From Ligustrum vulgare (lineage: Eukaryota > Streptophyta > Magnoliopsida > Lamiales > Oleaceae), in the NCBI GenBank assembly GCA_963555705.1, contig OY743170.1, positions 30,269,362-30,333,361 on the forward strand: a stretch of 64,000 nucleotides of DNA, in the 5' to 3' direction. Position numbers and translations under genes: made by a program. The notes beneath the pieces were generated by a model that ran no database searches, had not been told where the DNA came from, and saw only the letters and a program-made list of their open reading frames with translations. Each line of letters begins with the position of its first letter. The first letter of the stretch is position 1. Of the stretch, positions 32,997 through 44,846 are shown piece after piece.

Positions 32997-34409
32997 TCAA
33001 CTACACACCTTGTTATTCACAAAGCACGTAGTATGAAATATATTTTCTCGCTGCTCACCCGACTCTTCCACCTTAACTCGAGTACTAAGGGCTCTCCTAG
33101 TGACAAGTGATTTAGCTACTGCATGGTCCCCATCATCATTTTCACTAACATCCTCTAAAGCTGGCATATCCTTATACTCATCCTCCACTTCTCCCTCTTT
33201 CTCATCCTCCGAACTTAATACCCCGTCACGCATAACCAATATTCGTTTATTTGGACATTGTGAAGAAATATGTCCTAAGTCGGAACATTTTAAACAACTA
33301 ATATCTCTAGTCCTAGGAGTTTGAGAATCAGAAGCAATTTTACCTTTGTTGGGTGGCTCTATTTTTCCCTTCGGTGCCTCAAATTTATTTTTCTGCACAA
33401 CCCCATCATTTTTAGAAGTCCCTCTCCATGTAGACTTACCAAAAGAATTGGAACTTGTAGAGAATTTTGAAGTTCCCTTCCTTCTTAATTGTCGCTCCAC
33501 TTTCATGGCCATGTGAAGCATCTCCTCCAAATCGATATAATGCTGCAATTCAATAACATTAGCAATATCTTGATTTAAACCATTTAAAAACCTAGCCATG
33601 GTTGCCTCCGGGTCTTCCTCTATATTTGCCCTAATCATGGCAACCTCCATCTCCCTATGGTAATCCTCCACACTCTTACTACCTTGGGAAAGGGTTTGTA
33701 GTTTTTGGTAGAGATCCCTATAGTAATGTACAGGCACAAATCGTTTTCTCATAAGGGCCTTCAACTCATCCCAAGTTTCAATAGGCCTCTCCCCATTCCT
33801 CTTTTTACTAGTAACCAATTGATCCCACCATACTATAGCATAATCAGTAAATTCTACGACTGCCAATTTAACCTTTTTAGCTTCAGAATAATTATGACAA
33901 TCAAAAATTAATTCTACCCTCTTTTCCCATTCAAAATAAACGTCTGGATTACTTTTACCTTGAAACGAGGGAATGGACATTTTAATATTACCAACATGCC
34001 CATCTACATCATCCCTATGATCACGCCTATATCCCCTATCACGTCTTTCTCCCCGATCTCGTCTCCTACCAACACTAGTAACAGACAATTCACCACTATC
34101 TTCATCACTATCGACAACCTCAACACGTTCATTCCTAGCTCTAAGTTGTGCGTTGAAGTCATACCTTAGTGGTCTCCGTAAATTAGGAAAATTGCGCGGT
34201 TGTTGTTGACGTGGTTGAACAATTCTCGCACCACGTGTCTCCCCCGGATTATTCGCCCTTTCCACATTCACGCCGGATTGTGGACCAAATTTTGATTCCA
34301 ACTTCGCATCCAACCTCGCCTTCAATTTTGCAAACTGTTCCTCCATCATTGCAAGCATTTTAAAGTCTTGCAGATCCTTTTCCGTCGACGAAACTTCCTT
34401 CTGTGACAT
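32997..34409 (-). CDS. Gag of element E (470 aa, intact)
   Basis: It starts MSQKEVSSTEKD with a short coiled coil (MMEEQFAKLKARLDAKLE, residues 21-38), then an Arg/Asp-rich spacer (113-135). The capsid-like domain contains YFEWEKRVELIFDCHNYSEAKKV (158-180), WWDQLVTSKKRN and RKRFVPVHYYRDLYQKLQ. A complete CCHC knuckle C372-x2-C375-x4-H380-x4-C385 follows, then an acidic tail. The last residues (TCFVNNKVCS) are the start of the protease; a deletion then brings an immediate stop. The start codon is 480 bp inside the 5' LTR boundary, a normal leader length. Confidence 0.92.
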   Translation of the reverse strand: MSQKEVSSTEKDLQDFKMLAMMEEQFAKLKARLDAKLESKFGPQSGVNVERANNPGETRGARIVQPRQQQPRNFPNLRRPLRYDFNAQLRARNERVEVVDSDEDSGELSVTSVGRRRDRGERRDRGYRRDHRDDVDGHVGNIKMSIPSFQGKSNPDVYFEWEKRVELIFDCHNYSEAKKVKLAVVEFTDYAIVWWDQLVTSKKRNGERPIETWDELKALMRKRFVPVHYYRDLYQKLQTLSQGSKSVEDYHREMEVAMIRANIEEDPEATMARFLNGLNQDIANVIELQHYIDLEEMLHMAMKVERQLRRKGTSKFSTSSNSFGKSTWRGTSKNDGVVQKNKFEAPKGKIEPPNKGKIASDSQTPRTRDISCLKCSDLGHISSQCPNKRILVMRDGVLSSEDEKEGEVEDEYKDMPALEDVSENDDGDHAVAKSLVTRRALSTRVKVEESGEQRENIFHTTCFVNNKVCS

Positions 34410-34873
34410 GATTAGTATTATAGAAAAGAGAAAAAAAAATTAAATAAAGATCCTCACGTGTTTTAACACTCGTGTATCACTCAAATTGGCTTTTTCCCTC
34501 TATTAATCTCACCACTCTGCCTTTTTCCTCTCTATTCCCTTTTTCCCAGGTTCTCAAAGAGCCCACCAAACTAATCACGAATTTGGTCCTTGTGGAGTAA
34601 ACCCCAAAGTGGAAATAAGGAAAGTTGATGGAAAAATTGGAATTAGGAAATTTGAAGATGGAATTATGGAAACAAGAATTTTATTGTAAGAAGAAGTTTT
34701 ATGGAATCAAGAATAAGGAATTTAATGGAAACAAGAATTGTTGGAAAGATTTGCCAAAGATTATTTTCTTGATTTCTTGAATCAAATCAACAACACTTTT
34801 TATTTTTTGAATGAATAATAACTGGAAATAAAAGAAAAGAACTGGAATACTAAATACTTGGATTTAGAGACAG
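34410..34873 (-). other. 5' leader of element E, non-coding
   Basis: AT- and purine-rich sequence between the primer site and the gag start. No ORF. Confidence 0.7.
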
Positions 34874-34885
34874 GCTCTGATACCA
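34874..34885 (-). other. Primer-binding site of element E (initiator methionine tRNA type)
   Basis: TGGTATCAGAGC on the minus strand, two bases inside the LTR at 34888. Confidence 0.92.
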
Positions 34886-34887
34886 GA

Positions 34888-35805
34888 TGATGTGATCCGA
34901 TACGGGGATCACCAAGAACACGTGGAATTAAATGCCGAAAAGCTCTAAAATCCAATTAGTAGACGATAACAATGCAACCCCGACCTCACGACGCAAGAAC
35001 TATAGGTATATTAAACCCAAAACCCGTTAAGATGCGGAGATAAGAACCACAAAGGGGAACGCCACAAAGGTTGTCAAATCCTTTGATAACTTCAAATTTG
35101 TTCAACGAGAACAAGAAGAAGGTTAAGGGAATGTCTCACCTTCAATATCATTAATCTCAAGAATAAAAGTTGTTGTTTACAATGCTGAATAAAGCCATAT
35201 AAATAAGCTAACAAAATAAAGCAACTAAAAATAAACTAGAATTCAACTAAAACTAAAACGCCTAACATTATCCTAAATTTCGGTGCCTAAGTTACGCCCG
35301 TAAGTTTTAAGTTTACGGCCGTAAGTGACTTACGGTCTAAAAATCAAAACATATGTTACGGCCGTGACAATGTCTTTTACGGCCATAAGCGACTCTCTGA
35401 ATAAAAAAAATAAAAACTACTAAACTTTATTTATGGCCGTGAGGATTTGTATTACGGCCGTAAGTCCTCTTCTGCATAATTTTGTGTTGATGATGTTACG
35501 GCCGTGAGATCATAGTTTACGACCGTGAATCTGTTACGGCCGTAATTTTTGGGCGTTACGACCGTGAATCAGTTGCTGCCCAATTTTCTTGTTGTTCCTT
35601 GATCCAAATGCATTTTAATAACTTTGGCTCCTCTTCCACTTTGTTATGCAACGTAAATGAGGTATTTGCACTCGAGCACTCATCCATCCACGCTTGCATA
35701 AATCCTTGCATTGCCTACTTGATTCTTTTGGCTCTTTGCCTCGTTATTGGTCCTACGGGCACGTACAACGAGTCAATGCTCTTCGAGCCACTCCGGAACT
35801 CATCA
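34888..35805 (-). repeat. 5' LTR of element E (918 bp)
   Basis: Direct repeat of 28971-29889 with scattered substitutions. The palindrome cluster is at 35292-35570. Several TACGGCCGTA copies have single changes (for example TTACGCCCGTAA, TTATGGCCGTGA), consistent with C-to-T decay at CG sites. Confidence 0.92.
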
Positions 35806-35810
35806 ATTCA

Positions 35811-36199
35811 TTTTTTTAAAACCCGGAAGCTTCACTTGTTTCATATTCACGCTGCCGGGTTAAAACACCTCTAGCTCGCCACTAGTTCGTTCGACCCTCG
35901 AATCTTGAAGTTACCACCATCAATTTCGTGCATAATCAAGGTTTTCAACACCCCTAATCACAAAATCAAGGTATGAAATCATAGGAATTTGGTATTTTCC
36001 TTTTTTGACCGATTTTTGCTCTATTTTTGCATATTTCGAAATTTTGATCGATTGGAGTATGGGTTAGGTTAGTTTTTGGATGGATTTTGTGTTGTTTTGA
36101 TGGATGAATAATTTGGGAACCTTCCATTTGCATAATGTTATGATTTCTTCATTATTTTTCTTATGCATACAAGGTGTTCGACAAATCGTCCAAACAAGA
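35811..36199 (+). other. Element H spacer between pol and the 3' ORF (part 1)
   Basis: It continues H directly after the ATTCA duplication of E. It contains 'TTCGACCCTCGAATCTTGAAGTTACC' type leader sequence (shown here in part only) and T-rich tracts known from Athila spacers. No coding region. The CACTA element begins at 36200. Confidence 0.55.
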
Positions 36200-36279
36200 C
36201 ACCAGTACAGAAATAGGAATTCGCTTCGGTTGGAAAACGGAATACGCGTCGGTTGTAGCGGCGACACATATGACACAGA

Positions 36280-36520
36280 CGCGTAAAGTCTCGACTTTAG
36301 GCGGCGGTTGTAAATCGACGCCCAAAATCAGCTTTGGGCGTCGGATCTAGTTTAAAATCGACGCCTAAAGTAAAAAAAAAAAACTTTGGGCGTCGGTTTC
36401 TGTATAAAACCGATGCTCAAAGTCGATTTTGGGCGTCGGTTTTAATTTTGGAACCGACGCCCAAAATAGCTTTGGGCGTCGGTTTTATCTTTAGAACCGA
36501 CGCCTAAACTTTTTTTTTTT
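36280..36520. repeat. Left subterminal repeats of the CACTA element
   Basis: Alternating GGGCGTCGGTTTT and AACCGACGCCCAAA units, about eight, in both orientations, so neighbouring units can pair. In CACTA elements such repeats are binding sites for the TnpA-type protein. Confidence 0.8.
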
Positions 36521-36540
36521 TTTTTTTGAATATATATTAT

Positions 36541-36785
36541 ATGACCTGGACGTGGCCTGCAATGACCCAGGTCACTGCACGTCGTGACATGCAGTGACCT
36601 GGACGTAGCCTGCAATGACCCAGGTCACTGCATGTCGTGACCTGCAGTGGCCTGCAATGACCCAGGCCACTGCACGTCGTGGCCTGCAATCACCTGGACG
36701 TGACTTGTAATGACCCAGGCCACTGCAGGTCGTGACCTGCAGTGACTAGGACGTGGTCTGCGATAACCTGAACATGCGCATCACC
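36541..36785. repeat. Imperfect tandem array next to the left subterminal repeats
   Basis: About four units of 55-65 bp built from GACCTGGACGTGGCCTGCA, ATGACCCAGGTCACTGCA and CGTCGTGACCTGCAGTG. Each unit contains internal inverted parts (GACCCAGGTC; GACCTGCAGTG). Confidence 0.75.
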
Positions 36786-36919
36786 AAATAAATATATATA
36801 ATCGATATATACGTAATAAAATTAAATTAACAACAATTATACTTACAAATTGTTAATTTATGATACAAATTAAATATATATGTAAGTGCAAGTTTTGATT
36901 ACGCTTCGATTTACACAAA

Positions 36920-39900
36920 CCTATGAACGAAGTATTTTGCCCATAAGTTTTGAATCTCGATTACTTCCTCCGTTGAATAATATTCTTTAAATGCCTACAA
37001 ACAATCAAAATAAATTATTAGTTATTTTTTCATAAAATATAAAGTCATTATTAAAATTCTCATTTTCAATGACTTATACCTTTTCTAATGAAGTAAGTTG
37101 AAAGTGTTCTGTGACTATCTCATACATATTTCTCATAACATAGTAGCCACACTCAGACCCTCCAGGTTGTTGAGGACACTGAAATATTCACATTGAAAAA
37201 TAACAATATTAATAATCAAACTAAATAAAATATAGAAATAATTCAAAGATTTTTAATAAAGTTTAAATCCGTGTTTTCATACTTTTACGTTTTTCCACGT
37301 TGTATTGGATTTTTTCCTCATGCCTCCAACTGTCCAATACATTTTGAAAGCCCTAAAATTTCAATAAATTATATCAACAAGTTACAAAAAAATTAAGACT
37401 CAAACATCCTACAAAAAATTTGGCAGAGTCTCCCCTATAAATTGAACTTATCCAACCTGTAAGGGGACCCTGCTATTCAAAACTATCAACTTCTCAACAA
37501 TCATAACTCCGCAATCAATTTCACCACAACTCCACAATTATTTCATTAAAAGTTTCCTAACTTACGTGTTCAATATCGGCTTGATATCCAAGTCACGCTT
37601 AGATGCAGCAGCTGAATCTAAGAAGTACACCGTATTCTTCTCAGGAGAAATAACTAGCAACATCCAGTGATTCCTACGTATTATGAACGTGTAAATACAA
37701 CTTTAAATATCATATCATTCAAATTAGGTTAAAAATTAGAGAATATCAACGGTCTTACTCCTGAAAATACGGTGCTAGAATGAATTTCTTAGTTTTCATT
37801 GCCTTCATGGTGCTGGCCAAGTAATTTATAACACCATTTGCATTTGTTCTTACTGAAATCGATGCAATTTGTGTCGGAGACATGAATCCAATCGATTCAA
37901 TACCGTATTCCTGACACATCTCATGGAGGTACCGAAAAAATAATAATGCCAATAAATAGAAATAAATTAATGATTTAAATTGAATTTTTTCTTTTTGATC
38001 AGAAGTCTTACAATGAAAATACTTGTAAGATTGATGGATCCAACCATTGCATCGTAAGCAAGACGGTGATGTCTCCGACTGTAACATAAAAACATCATCG
38101 AATGCAAAGTTGAACACGGCGGCATCAACGGGTACCTGGTAGAAGTCATCACCAACAGGCAATTGAATGACCAGAGTGTGTAACATTTTACAATCATCAC
38201 CCAGACGTTGCAACGTCTCATCATCAACAATCGCAGGTCGCTGAGTTGATGACATTTCGAAACTCTGGGGTGTTTTTCCTTCGTTAAATTTTTTTCCTGT
38301 TGTGGTGCCTCTTCCTGCAACAAGATAATTTTTATCATCTTCAGTTATACAAATTTAAAAGAAATTAATATTGACAGAATCTTTTATATAACTAAATGTT
38401 TGTACCTCTCCAAAAATTACCAACTCCTTGGGCCATTGCAAGAAGCTTCCAATAGCTTCCCCCACTGTGGTGTGTTATTGAGATGGCACTGGAATACAAC
38501 ACGCTTCTGCACCATCGACAATGTGGTCAATGGACACCTTAGCATGATCAGGCCAAAGAGGTTGATGATGCACCACCGTGTCGGGTCCGGCTGGATAAAC
38601 CATCCCGCTCGCTACTATTTATTTCTCACCATTAAGACTAATGGCGAGACAACAAGGAGACGGCTTCTATTGTATAACATCATTGAACATATATTTTAGC
38701 AACTTCCAGTTGAAATAACATAAATAATGTTAAAAAATTCTAAATAACATAACATTAAATACCTGAAGTCCATGAAATGGATCTGGATCCACGGAGTAGC
38801 AACTGCTGCGAGTTGGTGGTCGGGGCTGTGGAGTTACGTCCACCTCGGCCTCAACATTTAAGCCCAGGCGCTGTAGGATAGCATCGTATTTAGTCTGCAT
38901 ACTATGGTAGTCCCTCTGCATAGTATCGAATTTACTCTGTATCTCCGACATGGTCTGATGCCTGACCCGCTCGGCAATACTATCCTCCATCTCTGACCTG
39001 ATCATCTCCTTAATATCGTCTACTGAGACGACCCCACAGGAACTTCTAATGTAATCATCAGGCTTTCCGTAAACATCCCTCGTGGTCACATAGACGCCAT
39101 ACCCCCTCACCCTACCAGGGTGATCCGGCTTACCAAGGGCTTCACTTAAAATATCGTGCTGTCTACTTGCCACAAATGTCCCCTGCGTGGACTGCTCAGT
39201 TTTTTCAACCTATTAACAGAAAAATGAAACATAAATATAAGTATATATTTAAGTAAATTTGAATTTAAATTATGAAAAAATAATCATGATATACTTACAA
39301 TTTTATCAAACACCCCCCTCGTTTTCTCGTTGGGGATGTAATAACTTCCATCTTCTTTCTTCTTCGATCTAGCTCGAGTCCAATCTAAACTTCGATCCTC
39401 ACTTACAATCGACGAGCTAATCATGTCGCATGAAGAACTTGAAGACAGTGGGTCACTGACTACCCACTATGGCTTCATCCCCGCATAACCAGCTGAGCCC
39501 ATATAATGTGGATGCTCGTTTCGCAATTGAGCATCCCTGGCTTTCTTACTTTTTTCCTGAAATTGTCACATCAAGTATTTAATTTCCAACTAAATAAATC
39601 ACATGCGTACAATTAAATATATATACCTTAAATTTATCAGTCTGGCGTTCTTTCTTAAACGAGTCCCATTGCTCTTCAGTTATAAAAGAGTAAAGTTGCG
39701 TAGGAGATGTGTATTTCGGGTGGTCATGTGTGATATATTCATGAACCAGCCGAGTCTTGAAATCTTTCCATCGCATCCCCGCAACTTTCAACACCCTTTT
39801 TTTTGCTGCGTCATCGGGGATGTTGAACTCCCTCTGAAAGACGAATATAATATGCGATGTTATAAGAAAAAATTACGAAACGTTATCAATTAACCATGTA

Positions 39901-40178
39901 TGTACTGATAGTACCTTTATTTCTTCCCACATCAAGTCCTTAAGGCCGGGATCAACCTTGTGCCAATCACTGATGTTAATGTCAACGTGAATACGGGCCA
40001 AACACCCGACATAGTGTTTGAAGTTCCCCTTGCCTGGTCCGATTGGCCTATGTTTGTCATCGAACTCGATGACATTCACTTCATCGGCCTTCTTCATGTT
40101 CTTACACATTGTTGGCCCTCTAGTCCTTTTGGTACTGGTAGCACGATGATCATCTGAAGATGATGAAGACTCGGCCAT
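36920..40178 (-). pseudogene. CACTA gene 2: Transposase_24 (TnpA-like) fused to a Ulp1-type cysteine protease domain
   Basis: A multi-exon gene on the minus strand. Exon 1 starts at 40178 (MAESSSSSDDHRA) and ends at a GT near 39914. Exon 2 (about 39834-39628) holds GMRWKDFKTRLVHEYI and ITEEQWDSFKKERQT. Exon 3 (39560-39301) has SKKARDAQLRNEHPHYMGS and a TAG near 39472. Exon 4 (about 39210-38761) has LGKPDHPGRVRGYGVYV and a coiled coil, the Transposase_24 signature. The C-terminal exons resemble a C48/Ulp1 peptidase: HWMLLVISPEKNTVYFLDS (about 37680-37620; catalytic His and Asp) and PQQPGGSECGYYVMRNMYE (about 37180-37120; catalytic Cys). A stop in exon 3 suggests it is a pseudogene. Exon limits are by eye. 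Confidence 0.75.
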
Positions 40179-40341
40179 TATATTGAGACTACTTTTAACG
40201 TACCCGCACATATAACAACGTATTAATAAATTATTGTTATCAAAATGACAAAAGAAGTTATTAAAAATGTATAGAGCATATATGAAAAATAAAAGAAAGT
40301 TAAAAGCAAAGACTGTGTAAATAAACTCATACAATTAATAA

Positions 40342-43300
40342 TCAGGAACGACGGTCAATCCATAATCCTTCTTCATGATCCCAACGTATATAATTTGATT
40401 CAATGTTATCTTCCCCTAAAGTTGCACTCTGTTGTATACCGATAGAAAATAGAGGGGTTTCATCAAAGTGATCATAATCTTCTTCATCTACTACATCACC
40501 AATCCCAACAATGCGTCTGTTTCCTTGAAGGACGACTGACCACTTAGTATCGGCAGGATCAAGAACATAAAATACCTGTTTGGCTTGTGATGCAAGTATG
40601 AATGGCTCGTCTAGATAACCCAACCGGCCGAAATCCACCATAGTGAATCCTAATTCATCCACCCGAACACCCCGTCGGTTATCAACCCATTTACATTGGA
40701 AGAGAGGAAACTTGAACTCCCTATAATCAAGTTCCCAAATATCTTCAATGATACCATAATAGGACATCGAGGCATCTACTGGCATGGTATCTTTAGCATT
40801 TGAAAAATCTCTTGATAGTGCTACTTGTCACTCCACTGTTTTGCACTGCACTCTTATCATCTTGACGTTTAGTGTAAAAAGTATACCCATTAATGTCATA
40901 TGCTTCTTATGACCTCACAATCGTGGTAGGACCGTAAGCTAACCACTTTACCGTTTCAACAATTGTATTCGGTGTTTGTGACAATTCTTTCATGACTTTA
41001 TCTTTGAACCATTTTGCAAATGAACGATTATGTTCATTAGTTACCCACCTTTCAACTTTTGAAGGATTCTGCTGCCTTATGATGGACATATGCTCGTCCA
41101 AATATGGATGAACTTCAGGAAGGTGTTGTAATACAAGGAGGTGTGCTTTATATCGCAATTCAACATTGGGGACAATTGACTTGCATCCAATAGTACATTT
41201 ACCTTCAAGTCTTCCATCATGCCGAGATTTAGGAACACCAATAGTCTCAACGTCATCCAAGTAATCAGTACAAAATTCAATAGCTTCCTCAACAGCATAA
41301 CCTTCAATGATACTACCTTCAGGTCGAAATCTATTTCTCACATATCCTTTCAATATACCCATGTATCTCTCAAATGGATACATATACCTCAAGAATACTG
41401 GACCACAAATCTTAATTTCTCTCACCAAGTGAACAAGTAAGTGCACCATAACGTCAAAAAATGATGGCGAAAAATACATTTCAAATTGACATAGAGTGAT
41501 AACAATATCGGCCTGCAAATCATCCAACTCCTCCGGATCAATAACTTTGCTGCAAATTGCATTGAAGAAAAAACAATGTTTTATAATGACTTGTCTAACA
41601 TATTTTTGGAGAATGCCTCGAATTGCAACTGGTAACGATTGTTGCATTACGACATGACAATCATGAGACTTCATACCAACCAATTTTAAGTCCTTCATCG
41701 AGACAAGACTTTTAATGTTTGATGAGTACCCAGATGGAACCTTAATAGTATGCAGGCAATCACAAAAACTTGTTTTCTCTTTTCTCGACAAAGTATAGCA
41801 AGATGGGGGTAAATAAGTACGTTTTTCCGACTCTTGCGGTGCTAATTGATCCCTTATCCCCATTTCTACCATATCCTTCCTGACTTTAATACCATCTTTC
41901 ATCTTTCCTGGAATGTTCAACAATGTCCCAATGATGCTATCACAAACATTTTTCTCCACGTACATTACATCAAGACAATGCCTTACAGATAAATGTTTCC
42001 AATAAGGTAGATCCCAGAATATGGACCTTTTCTTCCAAAGACTCTTCTGAGGAGGCTTAAAAGTTTTTCCAAATGAAACATCAAAATTTTTAACTCGTTC
42101 ATATACCTCACCTCCTGTTAATGGTAAGCGAGCTGTTCGAGCCTCGATTTTTCCATTGAATGGCTTTTTCTTCTTGCGATAAGGGTGGTCAATAGGGAGA
42201 AATCTTCTATGACTCATGAAGACATTTTTCTTGCAGTTTTTCAACCAAAGATCAATCATGTCTTCTTCACAAATGGGACATGCTTTAGGTCCTTTGTTAG
42301 TATAACCTGACAAGTTACCATAAGCTGGAAAATCATTTACGGTGCAAAATATCATAGCACGTAAGGTGAAATTCATCTGGGTATATGCATCAAACACAGA
42401 CACGCCTTCATCCCACAATAGTTTTAAATCTTCAATTAGTGGGGCTAGATAAACATCTATGTCATTATCCGGTTGTTTGGGCCCTGATATTAACAAAAAT
42501 AACATGATATACTTGCGCTTCCTACATAACCAAGGAGGAAGATTGTAAATAGCCAAAAGAACCGGCCAAGTGCTATGTCGACTACTCATATTACCGTGTG
42601 GGTTCATCCCATCTGTACATAGTCCCAGCCTAAGATTTCTCTCTTCGCCCCCAAACTCGGGAAACAACCTATTAATATTCCTCCATTGAGGAGAATCAGC
42701 CACGTGTCTTAGTTTTCCATCTTCTTTTCTCCCGTCGGCATGCCACCGCAAGTTCTTTGCATCCATTGTATTGGCAAACAAACGTTTAAATCTTGGTATT
42801 ACAGGTAAATACCATAACACCTTTTCCGGAGGGCTTTTCTTATCACCACAATTATCATTCACGTTCTTCCGTTTATATCGTGATGCCCCACACTTTGGAC
42901 ATAGATGCAAGTCCTTGTAATCATTTCGATACAGTATACAATCATTTGGACATGCATGTATCCTCTCAATCTCCATACCCATCGGGCACAACAATTTCTT
43001 TGCCTCGTAAATTGAACTAGGAAGTTCGTTATCTTCCGGAAGTATCTCTCGTAACAGTCCCAATAATGCCGTGAAACTTTTATCACTCCACCTATTGCTT
43101 GCTTTCAAGTTATACAATTTTAGTACTGCAGACAATTTAGTGAATTTATTACAACCAGAAAACAAAGGCTTCTCAGACTCGTTGAACAAGTTATCTAATA
43201 CAGGAGGTTTTTTAATGTATTCCCCTTGTATATTACGCATCATATCGTCTATCATATCATTTTCGTCATTTTCCAAATCATTCTCACAAATATTGCTTGA

Positions 43301-43590
43301 ATTATTCTGCTGCTGATCACCAACATCGTCACCAGTGCTCGTCCTGGGAAGCATACTCTCACCATACTATATCCATCGTGTATAACCTTCTTTAAATCCA
43401 CGACGAATCAAATGACTCTTCACTTGATCAAAACTACGAACTTTCTCAAGTTCTTACAATCGTAACAAGGACACAAAATCATTGTTTCACCTTTCTTTCT
43501 TTTGTTTTCATCCGCACATTTCATAAACTCTTCAACACCTTTTACATATTCATGTCTATTACGTCTGCCATACATCCAACCCCGATCCAT
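40342..43590 (-). pseudogene. CACTA gene 1: TNP2-type transposase
   Basis: The reading starts at 43590 (MDRGWMYGRRNRHEYVKGVEE), the Transpos_assoc domain with an ILCPCYDCKN Cys cluster. A frameshift near 43440 and a TAG near 43365 (where Trp is expected in YTRWI-x-YGE) follow. The 815-codon frame 43354-40907 holds the transposase proper: LCTDGMNPHGNMSSRHSTWPV, FCTVNDFPAYGNLSGYTNKG and CPICEEDM, then LPYWKHLSVRHCLDVMYVEKN, and a C-terminal MEIDIK-like DUF4218 part (HCFFFNAICSKVIDPEEL). A TAA at about 40907 and a frameshift near 40800 precede the DUF4216 module (40785-40342: YYGIIEDIWELDYREFKFPLFQCKWVD). It would excise and insert CACTA elements. About four lesions make it inactive. Confidence 0.88.
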
Positions 43591-44033
43591 ATCAATGACC
43601 TATATGTGAAGATATAATTAAAATTTTTTATTAGTTTTGAGTAAATATTTATTTAGTATGGTCAATTCTGTAATAGTGAAAATCACTTTAAACTATAATT
43701 CTCATTTTTTATTTACAAAAATTTACAAAACTTTTGACACAACCTCCCCTAAAAATTGGACTTAACCAACCTATAGGAATAATCAACATATCACAATAAA
43801 CCAAAATGTTCATCCTCGACATATTCAAAAATCTAATACAACTCAAATCAAACTTCAACATCATCAACTACTCCAAGTTTAATTCGAAATCCATTCTCAA
43901 TTCCTAAAAAGTGAAGCTAAGATTTCATGACTTAATATCTCATAATTTCAACTCCAATAATTAAAATATTAAAACTTATCTATCTACTAACTTAAAATCA
44001 ACAATATAAATTTAACACCCAAATTTATATATA
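43591..44033. other. Non-coding region upstream of the CACTA transposase gene
   Basis: AT-rich with no ORF. It would include the promoter of the transposase, but no convincing TATA box was singled out. Confidence 0.4.
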
Positions 44034-44093
44034 TTAAAATTTAATTAACACATTTATACATATTAACATGTAATTATCATATTTATATAATAA

Positions 44094-44180
44094 CAAATAT
44101 ATATATATATAGACACACATACATACATATCTATATATATATATATACACATACATACACACACAAATATATACACAGTC

Positions 44181-44211
<31 letters not shown>

Positions 44212-44290
44212 AACACAAATATATATATACACGCAGACACATATATATACACATAAATATATATACACAAATACATATACATACTTATAA
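44094..44290. repeat. TA/CA microsatellite inside the CACTA element
   Basis: Interspersed (TA)n and (CA)n runs with ATACA motifs over about 200 bp. The apparent minus-strand ORFs here are Tyr/Val/Cys repeats caused by the microsatellite. Confidence 0.9.
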
Positions 44291-44514
44291 ACAAAAATGA
44301 GAATCGGGTCTTACAATGTAGGAGGTGGCGGCGGTAGAAGTGTACCGGGCGGTGGAGGCGGTGACGTTCACAAGAGAGGGAGAGGCGTGAGAGTAGAGAG
44401 AAATTGTGAGAGTGAATTGTGAGAGAGAGAGGCGTGAGAGTATAGAGAGAAGTGTACTGAAAGAGAGAAAGAGGCGCGAGAGTGTGTATGAAAATACTGG
44501 GAAAAATTTATAAG

Positions 44515-44830
44515 AATAGGTGTCGGTTTTTTTGGAAAAACCGACGCGAGAAACGCCGGTTTCTCGCGTCGGTTCAAGGTGAACCGACGCGCAAAGTCGG
44601 ACCGGCTGGCTTTGTGCGTCAGTTCAACTTAAACCGATGCGAGAAACCGGCGTTTCTTGCATCGGTTTAGAGAAAAACCGACGCGTAAAGTCGGCCGATC
44701 CGACTTTGCGCTTCGGTTTAAAATAGAAACCGACGCCTGTTCCTAAATTTTAATTACAAAAATGCCACCGTCCTATTTTATGCGTCGATTTTTTGAAAAA
44801 TCGACGTATTTTCCTCATTTTTTTATGCCT
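44515..44830. repeat. Right subterminal repeats of the CACTA element
   Basis: ACCGACGC and GCGTCGGTT units in alternating orientation, about ten over 300 bp, matching the left end. A GA-rich block (44380-44480) precedes them. Confidence 0.8.
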
Positions 44831-44846
44831 TTTTGTACTAGTGAGA

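Larger units (their letters stand above)
28971..35805 (-). mobile_element. Element E: near-complete CRM-like Ty3/gypsy retrotransposon (6835 bp)
   Basis: LTRs at 28971-29889 and 34888-35805, Met-tRNA primer site, polypurine tract, and ATTCA duplicated at 28966-28970 and 35806-35810. It encodes gag, a deleted protease, RT, RNase H and integrase, with no chromodomain. The pol frame runs through the polypurine tract into the 3' LTR, a feature of the CRM group of chromoviruses. Only a few frameshifts are present, but the protease lacks its active site. Confidence 0.9.
36200..44843 (-). mobile_element. CACTA (En/Spm-type) DNA transposon (8644 bp)
   Basis: Termini CACCAGTACAG (left) and CTTTTTGTACTAGTG (right; inverted CACTAGTACAA) agree at 9 of 11 bases. 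A 3-bp AGA duplication is at 36197-36199 and 44844-44846. Subterminal regions are packed with ACCGACGC/GCGTCGGT repeats. It carries a TNP2 transposase gene and a Transposase_24-Ulp1 gene, both on the minus strand. The left end has a C for the usual T (CACCA), which may lower activity. Confidence 0.93.

Noticed and set aside
44034..44294. Tyr/Cys/Val-rich minus-strand ORFs
   Set aside because: Direct translation of the TA/CA microsatellite.
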